A stretch of DNA of 64,000 nucleotides. Origin: Ruegeria_C sp041537905. GTDB lineage: Bacteria; Pseudomonadota; Alphaproteobacteria; Rhodobacterales; Rhodobacteraceae. This document shows, in pieces, positions 45,003-54,173 of the stretch; position 1 is the stretch's first letter; every line of letters begins with the position of its first letter. Both the position numbers and the translations under genes were made by a program. The stretch spans positions 62,001-126,000 of the forward strand of contig NZ_JBGRUO010000002.1 of assembly GCF_041537905.1 (NCBI RefSeq), read 5' to 3'. Below the pieces are notes generated by a model, which had not been told where the DNA came from, made no database searches, and was given only the letters and a program-made list of their open reading frames with translations.

Positions 45003-46178
45003 ATGACAAACGTAGTAATAGCATCGGCGGCGCGGACGGGCGTCGGCAGTTTCGGCGGCTCATTTGCCAACACGCCAGCACATGATCTTGGTGCGGCTGT
45101 GCTGGAAGCCGTGGTCGAGCGCGCGGGCGTCGACAAAGCTGAGGTCAGCGAGACCATCTTGGGTCAGGTCCTGACTGCGGCACAGGGTCAGAACCCGGCC
45201 CGTCAGGCGCATATCAATGCCGGTCTGCCGCAGGAAAGCGCGGCCTGGGGTATCAACCAGGTCTGTGGGTCGGGCCTGCGGGCCGTTGCGCTGGGCGCGC
45301 AGCACATCCAACTGGGCGATGCCGAGATCGTGGCTGCGGGCGGCCAGGAGAACATGACGCTCAGCCCTCATGCCGCCGCGCTGCGCGCCGGTCACAAGAT
45401 GGGCGACATGAAATATATCGACACCATGATCCGCGACGGGCTCTGGGACGCGTTTAATGGTTATCACATGGGCCAGACCGCCGAAAACGTCGCCGAGAAA
45501 TGGCAGATCAGCCGCGACATGCAGGACGAATTTGCCGTTGCCTCGCAGAACAAGGCCGAAGCCGCCCAGAAGGCGGGCAAATTCGCCGATGAGATCACGC
45601 CGTTCACGATCAAGACCCGAAAGGGCGACATCGTGATGGACAGCGACGAATATGTCCGCCACGGCGCGACAATGGAAGCCATGGGCAAGCTGCGCCCGGC
45701 CTTCACCAAAGACGGTTCGGTCACGGCGGCCAATGCCTCCGGCCTGAACGATGGCGCGGCCGCGACGCTGCTGATGTCGGCGGAGAATGCCGAGAAGCGC
45801 GGGATCGAACCCCTGGCCCGGATCGCGTCTTATGCCACGGCGGGGCTGGACCCGTCGATCATGGGCGTCGGCCCGATCTATGCCTCGCGCAAGGCGCTGG
45901 AAAAAGCCGGTTGGACGGTGGACGACCTCGATCTGGTCGAAGCCAACGAAGCCTTTGCCGCGCAGGCCTGCGCGGTAAACAAGGACATGGGCTGGGACCC
46001 CTCGATCGTGAACGTCAACGGTGGCGCAATCGCCATTGGTCACCCGATCGGCGCCTCGGGCTGCCGGGTGCTCAACACCCTGCTCTTCGAGATGAAGCGC
46101 CGGGACGCCAAGAAAGGTCTCGCCACGCTCTGCATCGGTGGCGGCATGGGCGTCGCGCTCTGCGTTGAGCGGGATTGA
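45003..46178 (+). CDS. phaA: Acetyl-CoA acetyltransferase (beta-ketothiolase)
   Basis: The 391-residue biosynthetic thiolase condenses two acetyl-CoA to acetoacetyl-CoA. It has the nucleophile Cys in NQVCGSGLRAVA near 88, the HPIGASGCR His near 346, and the C-terminal CIGGGMGVALC with catalytic Cys. With phaB it feeds both polyhydroxybutyrate and the ethylmalonyl-CoA pathway. A terminator follows, so phaA and phaB may have separate transcripts. Confidence 0.96.
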   Translation: MTNVVIASAARTGVGSFGGSFANTPAHDLGAAVLEAVVERAGVDKAEVSETILGQVLTAAQGQNPARQAHINAGLPQESAAWGINQVCGSGLRAVALGAQHIQLGDAEIVAAGGQENMTLSPHAAALRAGHKMGDMKYIDTMIRDGLWDAFNGYHMGQTAENVAEKWQISRDMQDEFAVASQNKAEAAQKAGKFADEITPFTIKTRKGDIVMDSDEYVRHGATMEAMGKLRPAFTKDGSVTAANASGLNDGAAATLLMSAENAEKRGIEPLARIASYATAGLDPSIMGVGPIYASRKALEKAGWTVDDLDLVEANEAFAAQACAVNKDMGWDPSIVNVNGGAIAIGHPIGASGCRVLNTLLFEMKRRDAKKGLATLCIGGGMGVALCVERD

Positions 46179-46200
46179 GCGGTTCCGCTTCCTATCGGAT

Positions 46201-46223
46201 AGGGCGCTTTCGGGCGCCCTTTT
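46201..46223 (+). terminator. Rho-independent terminator of phaA
   Basis: Arms AGGGCGC (46201-46207) and GCGCCCT (46214-46220) around 6 nt run into a T-rich tail, 23 bp after the phaA stop. Confidence 0.75.
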
Positions 46224-46356
46224 CTTTGCGCTCCAATCACCCCTGCGACAGATTGGACGCGCTAAAACACAATAAAACGACAGCAACATAATTGCGCATC
46301 TCGCATCAGGGCAGTAACAACATTACCAAGGCCAGATTAATTTGGAGGATCCCTCA

Positions 46357-47079
46357 ATGGCACGAACGGCACTCGTCACCGGCGGCTCACGCGGCATCGG
46401 CGCGGCAATTTCCAAGGCACTGAAAGCGGAAGGCTGCAATGTCGCCGCCACCTTTGCCGGCAACGAAGAAGCAGCCGCAGCCTTCACTGCGGAAACCGGC
46501 ATCGCCACCTACAAGTGGAACGTCGCCGATTACGACGACTCAAAAGCGGGCATCGCCCAGGTCGAGGCTGATCTGGGGCCCATCGACATCGTGGTCGCCA
46601 ATGCAGGCATCACCCGCGACGCACCCTTCCACAAGATGACACCCGAGCAGTGGCATCAGGTGATCGACACCAACCTCACCGGCGTGTTCAACACGGTACA
46701 CCCGATCTGGCCCGGCATGCGTGAGCGCAAGTTCGGGCGGGTCATCGTGATCAGCTCGATCAACGGCCAGAAGGGTCAGTTCGCGCAGGCGAACTATGCC
46801 GCGACCAAGGCGGGCGATCTGGGCATCATCAAGTCGCTGGCGCAGGAGGGTGCGCGCGCGGGCATCACTGCCAACGCAGTTTGCCCCGGCTACATCGCGA
46901 CCGAGATGGTGATGGCGGTGCCCGAGAAGGTGCGCGAATCGATCATCGGCCAGATCCCTGCGGGTCGTCTGGGGGAACCGGAAGAGATCGCACGCTGCGT
47001 CGCCTTCCTGGCCTCTGACGATGCGGGCTTTGTCAACGGCTCGACCATCTCGGCCAACGGCGCACAGTTCTTCGTCTGA
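46357..47079 (+). CDS. phaB: Acetoacetyl-CoA reductase
   Basis: The 240-residue short-chain dehydrogenase reduces acetoacetyl-CoA to (R)-3-hydroxybutyryl-CoA with NADPH. It shows the cofactor motif TGGSRGIG at 8-15, NAGITRD, the active-site Tyr and Lys in NYAATKAG near 149, and PGYIATEMV. The ATG at 46357 has GGAGG eight bases upstream. It is 178 bp after phaA with a terminator between. Confidence 0.95.
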   Translation: MARTALVTGGSRGIGAAISKALKAEGCNVAATFAGNEEAAAAFTAETGIATYKWNVADYDDSKAGIAQVEADLGPIDIVVANAGITRDAPFHKMTPEQWHQVIDTNLTGVFNTVHPIWPGMRERKFGRVIVISSINGQKGQFAQANYAATKAGDLGIIKSLAQEGARAGITANAVCPGYIATEMVMAVPEKVRESIIGQIPAGRLGEPEEIARCVAFLASDDAGFVNGSTISANGAQFFV

Positions 47080-47088
47080 TAAGGGACA

Positions 47089-47115
47089 GAGGGCCGGTCA
47101 ATGCGACCGGCCCTC
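47089..47115. terminator. Strong stem-loop after phaB
   Basis: Perfect 11-bp arms (47089-47099 and 47105-47115) around AATGC have no T tract on either strand. It lies 9 bp after the phaB stop and 33 bp after the 3' end of the small gene on the other strand, and may end both transcripts. Confidence 0.6.
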
Positions 47116-47147
47116 AGCCTTATCCCGTAAGAACGCGCGCGCAGCGT

Positions 47148-47258
47148 TCAGCGGGAACCTTTCAGCCATTGCCAGAACAATCTGACAGCTTTCGCGCGCT
47201 CTTCATGCGCCTTGAGAAATGCACGGCTTGCGGCGGGACTTGTTGTCACTTCGATCAT
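47148..47258 (-). CDS. 36-residue small protein
   Basis: The ATG at 47258 has AGAGGA seven bases upstream. The product is MIEVTTSPAASRAFLKAHEE then RAKAVRLFWQWLKGSR, an amphipathic helix with an AHEERAKAVRLFWQWL core. Short proteins of this pattern (Ala-His-x-x-Arg-Ala and a C-terminal Trp-x-Trp-Leu) recur in Rhodobacterales as DUF1127-like proteins. That comparison is from memory. Confidence 0.55.
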   Translation of the reverse strand: MIEVTTSPAASRAFLKAHEERAKAVRLFWQWLKGSR

Positions 47259-47370
47259 CCTGGCGTCCTCTCAGAAAAGTTTCGTTTGACTTGATCTCAA
47301 TATGATCGTTGCATCCCAACTGCACAAACGAGACGTTTTACAGCTACACACAAGAAATTCTTATCTGACT

Positions 47371-48318
47371 ATGCCAGATCGCCTGCCCCCGCTGACCGCC
47401 TTGCGCGCCTTTGATGCCGCCGCGCGGCACATGTCTTTTGCCAGGGCAGCCGAAGAGTTGAATGTCACACCGGCGGCGCTGTCCTTTCAGATCAAATCGC
47501 TGGAAGAGCATCTGGGGCAACCGGTTTTCCGGCGCCTGAACCGCGCTGTGGAACTGACCGAGGCCGGACGAACCCTGGCCCCCGGCACCGCTGACGGGTT
47601 CACTGCACTGCAGACGGCCTGGCAAGCCGCCCGGCGATTGCAGGACAACACCACGCTCACGGTTGCCGCGGGTCCTGCCCTGACCGCAAAATGGCTGGCC
47701 CCAAGGCTTTATGATTTCGCCAAGGCGTATCCCGAAATCAATCTACGTATCTCGACCTCGCTGCATCTGGTTGATTTGCATCGCGATGACGTCGATGTGG
47801 CAATCCGTTTCGGCTACGGGAGCTATGATGACCTTTATGCGGTGCATGCGCGCAAAGAGTGGTTAACCCCGGCAATGACACCCGACCTTGCCGAGCAGTT
47901 TCCCACCCCGGAAAGCCTTGTTGATGCTCCGCTTGTCGTTAACGATTATGACAACTTTTTTGACCCTCCCTGCGACTGGCCAGCCTGGTTTCGTGCTATC
48001 GGGATCAAGAGGTTCGAGCCCAGCGGCATGCGGTTTTCCAACGTTGAGCATTCCATCGACGCTGCCTGCGCCGGGGTCGGTGTCCTGCTGGGGCGCAGAC
48101 CCCTGCTCATCAAGGATGTGCTGGAAGGCCGTCTGGTGACACCGTTCAAGATCGCCATTGAAACAGAGGCCCGGTTTTCATTTCTTTGCCTCCCCGGGGC
48201 AGAAAAACGGCCGCAGATCGCGGCGTTCCGGGATTGGTATCTGGCGGAAATCGAAAAGACCGCAGGTATTTGGGGCAAGATTGACCTCATTCCCGTCAAG
48301 GATGTTCCGCCCGCATGA
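47371..48318 (+). CDS. LysR-family regulator, GcvA-like
   Basis: The 315-residue protein has an N-terminal winged helix-turn-helix (about 8-65, AARHMSFARAAEELNVTPAALS) and a LysR co-inducer-binding domain. It resembles the GcvA/AmpR-type LysR subgroup. The ATG at 47371 (MPDRLPPLTALRAF) is the family start, and upstream in-frame sequence to 47302 is not protein-like. Its stop overlaps the exporter start by four bases, so it probably regulates that gene. Confidence 0.9.
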   Translation: MPDRLPPLTALRAFDAAARHMSFARAAEELNVTPAALSFQIKSLEEHLGQPVFRRLNRAVELTEAGRTLAPGTADGFTALQTAWQAARRLQDNTTLTVAAGPALTAKWLAPRLYDFAKAYPEINLRISTSLHLVDLHRDDVDVAIRFGYGSYDDLYAVHARKEWLTPAMTPDLAEQFPTPESLVDAPLVVNDYDNFFDPPCDWPAWFRAIGIKRFEPSGMRFSNVEHSIDAACAGVGVLLGRRPLLIKDVLEGRLVTPFKIAIETEARFSFLCLPGAEKRPQIAAFRDWYLAEIEKTAGIWGKIDLIPVKDVPPA

Positions 48319-49181
48319 CCAAGCCCCGCGCCACCGCCATTGGATTCATTGCCGTCCTGCTCTGGTCGTTGTTGGCGCTTTTCACGGTGGGTTCGGCCCC
48401 CACTCCGCCGCTGTTGATGAACGCGGTCTGTTTCTCCATCGGCGGCGCGCTGGGTCTGATCTGGACCGGGGTTACGGGTGGTTTCGGCAGGTTGCGCACG
48501 GTGCCACCAAAGGTCTTTCTGTTCGGCGCTATCGGGCTGTTTGGCTATCACGCGCTGTATTTCTCGGCCCTGCGGCTGGCGCCTGCGGCTCAGGCGGGGC
48601 TGATCGCGTATCTCTGGCCCCTGCTGATCGTTCTGTTTTCCGGCCTGCTGCCCGGTGAGAAACTACGCACCGGTCATCTGTTGGGTGCGCTGATCGGCTT
48701 TGCCGGTGCGGCGTTGATCATCGCAAGCGGGACCGGGTCGGGGTTTCAGACCGAATATCTGGCGGGCTATGGGCTGGCTTTGCTTTGTGCGCTCACATGG
48801 TCGGGATATTCGGTCCTGTCGCGGCGGGTGGGCGACACGCCGACCAGTTCGGTTGCCGTGTTCTGCGTGATCACCGCCGTCGCGTCCTGGATCCTGCATT
48901 TCGCGCTAGAGGAAACGGTCTGGCCGCAGACCACAATCAGCTGGCTCTCACTCGTGGCGCTTGGCCTCGGCCCTGTTGGGCTGGCCTTCTACGTCTGGGA
49001 TATCGGGATCAAACGCGGCGACATACAACTGCTCGGCACAAGCTCATACGCTGCGCCGATCTTGTCGACCGCCGTCCTGGTGTTGACCGGGATTGCCGAG
49101 CCGACATGGGCCCTGGCAATCGCGGCCGCATTGGTCACTGGCGGAGCCCTGATCGCGGCCCGCGCCAGCCTGTCCGGTTAG
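48315..49181 (+). CDS. EamA/DMT-family exporter
   Basis: The 288-residue protein has ten predicted membrane helices in two EamA repeats (about 7-135 and 150-285) and motifs such as YHALYFSALRLAPAAQAGLI in the first. It resembles YddG-type exporters of aromatic amino acids or related metabolites. It is coupled to the LysR gene (ATGA), giving a regulator-exporter pair. The substrate is unknown. Confidence 0.87.
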   Translation: MTKPRATAIGFIAVLLWSLLALFTVGSAPTPPLLMNAVCFSIGGALGLIWTGVTGGFGRLRTVPPKVFLFGAIGLFGYHALYFSALRLAPAAQAGLIAYLWPLLIVLFSGLLPGEKLRTGHLLGALIGFAGAALIIASGTGSGFQTEYLAGYGLALLCALTWSGYSVLSRRVGDTPTSSVAVFCVITAVASWILHFALEETVWPQTTISWLSLVALGLGPVGLAFYVWDIGIKRGDIQLLGTSSYAAPILSTAVLVLTGIAEPTWALAIAAALVTGGALIAARASLSG

Positions 49182-49342
49182 GCGGACAGACGCTCAATCT
49201 CTTCCTTGAGCTTGAGTTTCTTTTTCTTCAGTTGAGACAGGTGGAGCCCGTCACTTCCCGGTGCACGTTGCGCTTCTTCGACTTCATGACTGAGATGCTC
49301 ATGCTTCTTCTTCAGTTCGGTCAGGTGCGCACTCAGGCTCAT
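49178..49342 (-). CDS. DUF465/YdcH-like small protein
   Basis: The 54-residue protein, starting MSLSAHLTELKKKHEHLSH, is a short helical hairpin with Lys-rich LSQLKKKKLKLKEEIERL, as in DUF465. AGAGGAGG lies six bases before the ATG at 49342. Its stop overlaps the exporter stop by four bases on the opposite strand. Function is unknown. Confidence 0.82.
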   Translation of the reverse strand: MSLSAHLTELKKKHEHLSHEVEEAQRAPGSDGLHLSQLKKKKLKLKEEIERLSA

Positions 49343-49454
49343 AGCAATCCTCCTCTGAATAAGTTGCCGACCGATATGAGCATATCTATTCGCGTCTGTC
49401 ACGCTGCATGCGCACGGTTTTTGTCGGGAATTTTCGGAATTCGCCAAACTCCGC

Positions 49455-50219
49455 CTATGACCAGCAAAGTGCGCCGCCATTGCGCAGCACGTCCTGTATT
49501 TCGGGCCGATAGCTTTCACTGTCGCGCTCATGACGCGTCCCGGCATGCAGAATCAGCGGCGCATGCAGGCGAAAGTCGGCTTTTCCGCCTTTGCGCGCGC
49601 GCAGAATGACCAGATCAGGCGCCCGCCCGATGCGTGGCGCTAGCGGCAGAACTTCAAGCGATCCCAACCGATTGAAACAGGCAGAGATCATCTCCGGCAA
49701 GCGCTCAACCCGTTGAATCATATGCAGATATCCGCGCGGACGCAAACGGCGCGCGGCGGTGTCGAACCACCAATCCAGCGGCGTCTCCTCCCCCAGCGCC
49801 TTGCGACGCCCCGAGTCTAAGGCTGGGCTGTGCGCGCCACCGCGAAAATAGGGCGGGTTGGCGAGGACATGATCGAACTGAGTGTCGCGCAGCGGCGCAG
49901 ACAGGTTAGCCAAATCTCCTGCAACCACATCCAGAACGTAACCGTTATGCGCGGCATTGCGACGCGCCAATGCCGCATAGGCGGGCTGAATTTCGACGCC
50001 AGAAAGCGCAAGATCGGGCACGCGGGCGGCCAGCGAAAGAATCGCGGCCCCGGCCCCGCATCCCAGTTCCAGAATCCGTTGACCGGGCCGGGCCGGAACG
50101 CTGGCCGCCAGAAACACCGGGTCGACACCGGCGCGATAGCCCTTTTTCGGCTGGAAAAGATGCAATCGCCCGCCCAGAAAGGCATCGCAGCTTAAGTCCT
50201 GTTCAGTGAATTCAGTCAT
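49455..50219 (-). CDS. tRNA1(Val) A37 N6-methyltransferase-like protein (TrmN6/YfiC)
   Basis: The 254-residue protein is a class I methyltransferase, with the SAM motif ILELGCGAGAAILSLA near 50 and the adenine-N6 motif LANPPYFRGG near 120. These match the TrmN6 family, which modifies A37 of tRNA. The N-terminal LFQPKKGYRAGVDPVFLA is typical. It overlaps the DUF2007 gene by four bases (ATGA). N6-adenine specificity is inferred from the NPPY motif. Confidence 0.85.
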   Translation of the reverse strand: MTEFTEQDLSCDAFLGGRLHLFQPKKGYRAGVDPVFLAASVPARPGQRILELGCGAGAAILSLAARVPDLALSGVEIQPAYAALARRNAAHNGYVLDVVAGDLANLSAPLRDTQFDHVLANPPYFRGGAHSPALDSGRRKALGEETPLDWWFDTAARRLRPRGYLHMIQRVERLPEMISACFNRLGSLEVLPLAPRIGRAPDLVILRARKGGKADFRLHAPLILHAGTRHERDSESYRPEIQDVLRNGGALCWS

Positions 50220-50431
50220 TTCCCCAGCGGGATATCATTGTCCTGCATCACCCGGATCGCGCGGTCATAATCATCCTGCCGCACCATCATACGACGCGGG
50301 AAAATACCTATGCCACCTTCGAGGATGCTCATATTTACGTCCATCTGAAAGCAGTCTATACCCTCGCCTTCAAGAAGGGCGGTTGCGAATGCCATGATGG
50401 TCGGATCGGTGCTGCGCAGAAGCTCTTTCAT
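50216..50431 (-). CDS. DUF2007 small protein
   Basis: The 71-residue protein has the DUF2007 pattern LLRSTDPTIMAFATALLEGEGIDCF followed by RRMMVRQDDYDRAIRVM, an alpha/beta fold often called a putative signal-transducing protein. It is upstream of and coupled to the methyltransferase gene. Function is unknown. Confidence 0.78.
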   Translation of the reverse strand: MKELLRSTDPTIMAFATALLEGEGIDCFQMDVNMSILEGGIGIFPRRMMVRQDDYDRAIRVMQDNDIPLGK

Positions 50432-50487
50432 GGGGCAGGATGTAAGGGCAAGGTGGGACCAATGTCGAGCCTTGCAACGGGAGTGTG

Positions 50488-51486
50488 ATGGACAGCGCCA
50501 CGATCTCGAAACCGCATGAGCGGTTGGCCGAATTGCTTGAAACCGAGATGGAGGGGGTGAATACCCTGATCCGGGCGCGGATGGCGTCGCGCCATGCGCC
50601 GCGAATTCCCGAGGTCACCGCGCATCTGGTCGAGGCAGGCGGCAAGCGTTTGCGCCCGATGCTGACACTGGCAGCGGCGCGGCTGTTTGAGTATCCCGGC
50701 GATCACCACATCAAGCTGGCCGCAACGGTCGAATTCATCCATACAGCGACCCTTCTGCATGATGATGTAGTCGACGAAAGCGGTCAACGGCGCGGGCGTC
50801 CGACCGCCAATCTGCTCTGGGACAACAAAAGCTCGGTTCTGGTGGGCGATTACCTGTTCGCGCGCAGTTTCCAGTTGATGGTGGAAACCGAGTCGTTGCG
50901 GGTTCTGGACATTCTGGCCAATGCCGCCGCTACCATTGCCGAGGGCGAAGTGTTGCAGATGACCGCAGCCAGCAATCTGGCCACCGACGAAGAGGTCTAT
51001 CTGCAGGTGGTGCGCGGCAAGACTGCCGCGCTGTTCTCAGCCGCGACCGAGGTGGGCGGCGTGATCTCTGGTGCGTCACCGGCGCAGATACAGGCACTCT
51101 TCGAATTTGGCGATGCGCTCGGCGTAGCCTTTCAGATTGCCGATGACCTGCTGGATTATCAGGGCGATGCCAAGACCACCGGCAAGAATGTCGGTGACGA
51201 CTTCCGTGAGCGCAAGCTGACCCTGCCGGTGATCAAGGCCGTGGCGCAAGCCACAGAGGACGAGCACGCCTTCTGGCAACGCACAATCGAGCGGGGCCGT
51301 CAGAATGAGGGCGATCTGGAACAGGCGCTTGCTTTGATGGACAAATACGGCACGCTGGAGGCGACGCGCGCAGATGCCAACCGCTGGGCGGACAAGGCCC
51401 GCACGGCGCTTCAAGCCCTGCCGGAACATGAGATCCGCACACTGCTGTCCGATCTGACCGACTACGTGGTCTCGCGCCTCAATTAA
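50488..51486 (+). CDS. Trans-polyprenyl diphosphate synthase
   Basis: The 332-residue enzyme elongates prenyl chains for the ubiquinone side chain. It has both aspartate-rich motifs, HDDVVDE near 91 and ADDLLDYQGD near 217, and GGKRLRPM near 52. Chain length (octa- or decaprenyl) cannot be assigned, though Rhodobacterales mostly use Q10. The ATG at 50488 is used and an in-frame GTG precedes it by three bases. Its stop overlaps the ispE stop by 8 bp on the other strand. Confidence 0.9.
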   Translation: MDSATISKPHERLAELLETEMEGVNTLIRARMASRHAPRIPEVTAHLVEAGGKRLRPMLTLAAARLFEYPGDHHIKLAATVEFIHTATLLHDDVVDESGQRRGRPTANLLWDNKSSVLVGDYLFARSFQLMVETESLRVLDILANAAATIAEGEVLQMTAASNLATDEEVYLQVVRGKTAALFSAATEVGGVISGASPAQIQALFEFGDALGVAFQIADDLLDYQGDAKTTGKNVGDDFRERKLTLPVIKAVAQATEDEHAFWQRTIERGRQNEGDLEQALALMDKYGTLEATRADANRWADKARTALQALPEHEIRTLLSDLTDYVVSRLN

Positions 51487-52300
51487 GCGCAACCGCGCGG
51501 CACCACCAATGAGGGTGCGCCGCACCGATTTCGTAAGCGGCAAAATGGGCGGCTTTCATGGTGGGGTAGAGCGCAAAGCAGCTTGATCCCGAGCCGGACA
51601 TGCGCGCCAGCAAGGCATTGGTGGTCGCGCCAAGTGCGTCAAGGACACGCGCAATCTCGGGTGCCACGCCGATGGCCGGGGTTTCCAGATCGTTGCGTAG
51701 ATCACCAAGCCACATTGCGCAGTCCTGAGGCGTTTCAAACTCGGGCATGTCGACAGGCATTGCCGGGTTCGCGCGTGAGGCAAGGGCAGCGAATACCGAG
51801 CCAGTCGGTACCGGTACCCCCGGATTGATCAATACCGCTGGCAGCGATGGCACTCTGACGGGTGTGATCCGTTCGCCAATTCCCTGCATGCGCGCGGCTT
51901 TTGCCGCCACACAGACGGGCACATCCGCCCCCAGTAACAGAGGCAATTCGTCCGGGATATCCACTCCTTGTTCGGACAAGACCCGCAAGGTCGCGGCCGC
52001 ATCCGAGGAGCCGCCCCCGATCCCCGCACCATGGGGCAGAACCTTGTTCAAGCGCACGGAACCCGTCCAGCCGACAGCCTGCGCCGCCTGCCAGATCAGG
52101 TTGCGATCATCTGCAGGAACACCCTCGGCATGTTCGCCGGTGACATCGATGGACATTCCCGGTCCAGCGGCAAACTCCAGATGATCGCCGATATCCGCAA
52201 ATACGACCAGAGAATCCAGCAAGTGATAGCCGTCGTCTCGCTGGCCGGTCACATGCAGGGTCAGGTTGATCTTGGCTGGCGCAAAGGTCCTAACCGTCAT
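51479..52300 (-). CDS. ispE: 4-diphosphocytidyl-2-C-methyl-D-erythritol kinase
   Basis: The 273-residue GHMP kinase acts in the MEP isoprenoid pathway. It has APAKINLTLHV at 7-17, GAGIGGGSSDAAATL near 93 and SGSGSSCFAL near 244. It starts at 52300 with MTVRTFAPAK and overlaps the TPR gene end by 11 bp. It lies head-on to the polyprenyl synthase gene, which draws on the same isoprenoid pool. Confidence 0.94.
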   Translation of the reverse strand: MTVRTFAPAKINLTLHVTGQRDDGYHLLDSLVVFADIGDHLEFAAGPGMSIDVTGEHAEGVPADDRNLIWQAAQAVGWTGSVRLNKVLPHGAGIGGGSSDAAATLRVLSEQGVDIPDELPLLLGADVPVCVAAKAARMQGIGERITPVRVPSLPAVLINPGVPVPTGSVFAALASRANPAMPVDMPEFETPQDCAMWLGDLRNDLETPAIGVAPEIARVLDALGATTNALLARMSGSGSSCFALYPTMKAAHFAAYEIGAAHPHWWCRAVALN

Positions 52301-54005
52301 TGGCCACTTGCAGCGGTTCAGCGCCCTCTTCGGACAGGACCGCGTCCAGACCGACCTCGATCTTGCGCCGAATGCGGTCAGGGTCGGCCTCACCGTCGGT
52401 CTCTTCGGGGTTGATGAAGGACAGTGCCCGCTTCCACTGGAACTCTGCCTCGCGCGTGCGCCCCACGGCCCAGTACACATCGCCCAGATGATCGTTGACC
52501 ACCGGGTCGATGGGCATCAGTTCCACCGCCTGTTCCATATGGCCCACCGCTTCGTCATAGCGGCCTAAGCGGAACAGAACCCAGCCCAGACTGTCGACGA
52601 TATAGCCACTGTCGGGGCGGCCCGCCACGGCGCGCTGGATCATGTCCAGCGCCTCGTCCAGCTTGATCTGCTTTTCGACCAGCGAATAGCCGAGATAGTT
52701 CAGCACTTGTGGTTGATCGGGGTTCAATTCCAGCGCCTTGCGGAAATCCGCTTCAGCCTCGTCCCAGTGATCAAGCCTCTCATGCGAGATACCGCGCGCA
52801 TAAAGAACAAACCACAGTCCGGGATTATCCGATGCGGTCAACTCCAGCGAGCGGTCATAGGCCGATACGGCGGCTTCGTACTTCTCTTCCTGCCGCAGCA
52901 GGTCGCCCAGGGATGAAAACACCATCGGCTGATCGGGATAGTCGAGCGAGAGTTGTTCCAGCACTTCGATCGCCGCATCCGGTTTGGCCGAACGCCGCAG
53001 CGCTTCGGCCCGGCCAAGCTCGGCTGCGTGGTGGTCGGGGCTGCTTGCCGGGACCTGTTTGTAGAGATCAATCGCCAGATTGAGCTGACCCAGATCTTCA
53101 AGCAATTCGGCAGACAAGAGCAGAGCGTCGATATGATCGGGGCGCAGATAGCTGGCGGTGCGGATATATATCAGCGAGTAGTTGTCCGCCGCCTCGCCGT
53201 TAAGCGCCGCGCCGATGGTAAAGAAGACCTCTGCCATGCCTTCCTTGGCATTGCGCGCCTTCGAAAATGGCAGCCGCTCGCCGGCCTCCAAACGCTCGAT
53301 CACGTCATCCAGACCGGGATCGGTGCGCGAGCCAAAGACCTCACCCATCATCGCCAGTGCGTCGTCGTTGCGGTCAAGTTGCGACAGAATCTCGGCCCGC
53401 GCGATGGCGGCACGGCGCGAAATGGTGGTCAACTGCCCGTCATTGGCCGCGAACAGCGCCTCTGCTCCTTCGAAATCTCCGACCGAAGCAAGCGCCAGCG
53501 CCTTGTGGTAGAGCGCAAACCCCTGCAAGCCGTCCTGCGCCGCAACCGCGTCAAATTGCTCCAACGCCTTGGCGGCGGCACCGGTTCCCAGATGCGCCCA
53601 ACCCGCCAGCAAGCCGTCGATCAGCGGGCCAACACCCAGCTTTTCCGGATCGCGCGCCAGCAGCGCGTCATAATCTTCATCTGCGATCAGGCCGGCAACA
53701 GCGGCCATATGCGCGGCCTGGCTGCGCAGGCCCGCCTCTTCAAGCTGCTGCGCCACCGGCAGCGCGCCGTCGATATCGCCAATCGCAAGCCTGGACTGGA
53801 CAACCCGTTCCATCAACGCGGGGTTGTTCGCGTCTTCGGACAGGGCGCGGGCATAGTAGCGCGCGGCAACCTCGAAGTCGCTGGTATAAACCGCCTGACG
53901 CCCGGCAAGGTAAGCACCCGCGCCGGAATCGGCCATGACGCCCTGGGATGTCATCAGGGTCAGCGCGATGGCGGCACATGCCGCCGGTCGAAGGAAGGAA
54001 TACAC
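52290..54005 (-). CDS. Secreted TPR-repeat protein
   Basis: The 571-residue protein starts from GTG at 54005 with a signal peptide (about 1-25). Tandem tetratricopeptide repeats follow, clearest at about 320-540 (for example ALELNPDQPQVLNYLGYSLVE and GRYDEAVGHMEQAVEL). It is probably periplasmic or attached to the outer membrane and used for protein assembly or interaction. It lies upstream of ispE, overlapping it by 11 bp. Confidence 0.82.
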   Translation of the reverse strand: MYSFLRPAACAAIALTLMTSQGVMADSGAGAYLAGRQAVYTSDFEVAARYYARALSEDANNPALMERVVQSRLAIGDIDGALPVAQQLEEAGLRSQAAHMAAVAGLIADEDYDALLARDPEKLGVGPLIDGLLAGWAHLGTGAAAKALEQFDAVAAQDGLQGFALYHKALALASVGDFEGAEALFAANDGQLTTISRRAAIARAEILSQLDRNDDALAMMGEVFGSRTDPGLDDVIERLEAGERLPFSKARNAKEGMAEVFFTIGAALNGEAADNYSLIYIRTASYLRPDHIDALLLSAELLEDLGQLNLAIDLYKQVPASSPDHHAAELGRAEALRRSAKPDAAIEVLEQLSLDYPDQPMVFSSLGDLLRQEEKYEAAVSAYDRSLELTASDNPGLWFVLYARGISHERLDHWDEAEADFRKALELNPDQPQVLNYLGYSLVEKQIKLDEALDMIQRAVAGRPDSGYIVDSLGWVLFRLGRYDEAVGHMEQAVELMPIDPVVNDHLGDVYWAVGRTREAEFQWKRALSFINPEETDGEADPDRIRRKIEVGLDAVLSEEGAEPLQVANDG

Positions 54006-54066
54006 GAAACCGCCTGCCTTTTATCATTGCTCGGCAGTCAAGCTAAGGATTCGCATGGCAAGAGGC

Positions 54067-54095
54067 AATGGCGCAAGCCTCACGACTGCGCCATT
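54067..54095. other. Inverted repeat between the TPR and DUF1493 genes
   Basis: AATGGCGCA (54067-54075) and TGCGCCATT (54087-54095) form a perfect 9-bp inverted repeat with 11-nt loop in the gap between the TPR gene and the DUF1493 gene. No T tract is seen, so its role is unclear. Confidence 0.35.
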
Positions 54096-54173
54096 ATCAG
54101 TGTCACGCCGAAGTGCTGCCTTTCTATTGCTTAACGACTGGACCGGCCCGCGCAGAGTGCGGCGGGTTTACTC

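Noticed and set aside
48867..48874. Single GTGATCAC inside the exporter gene
   Set aside because: Unpaired, within coding sequence, and at a frequency expected by chance.
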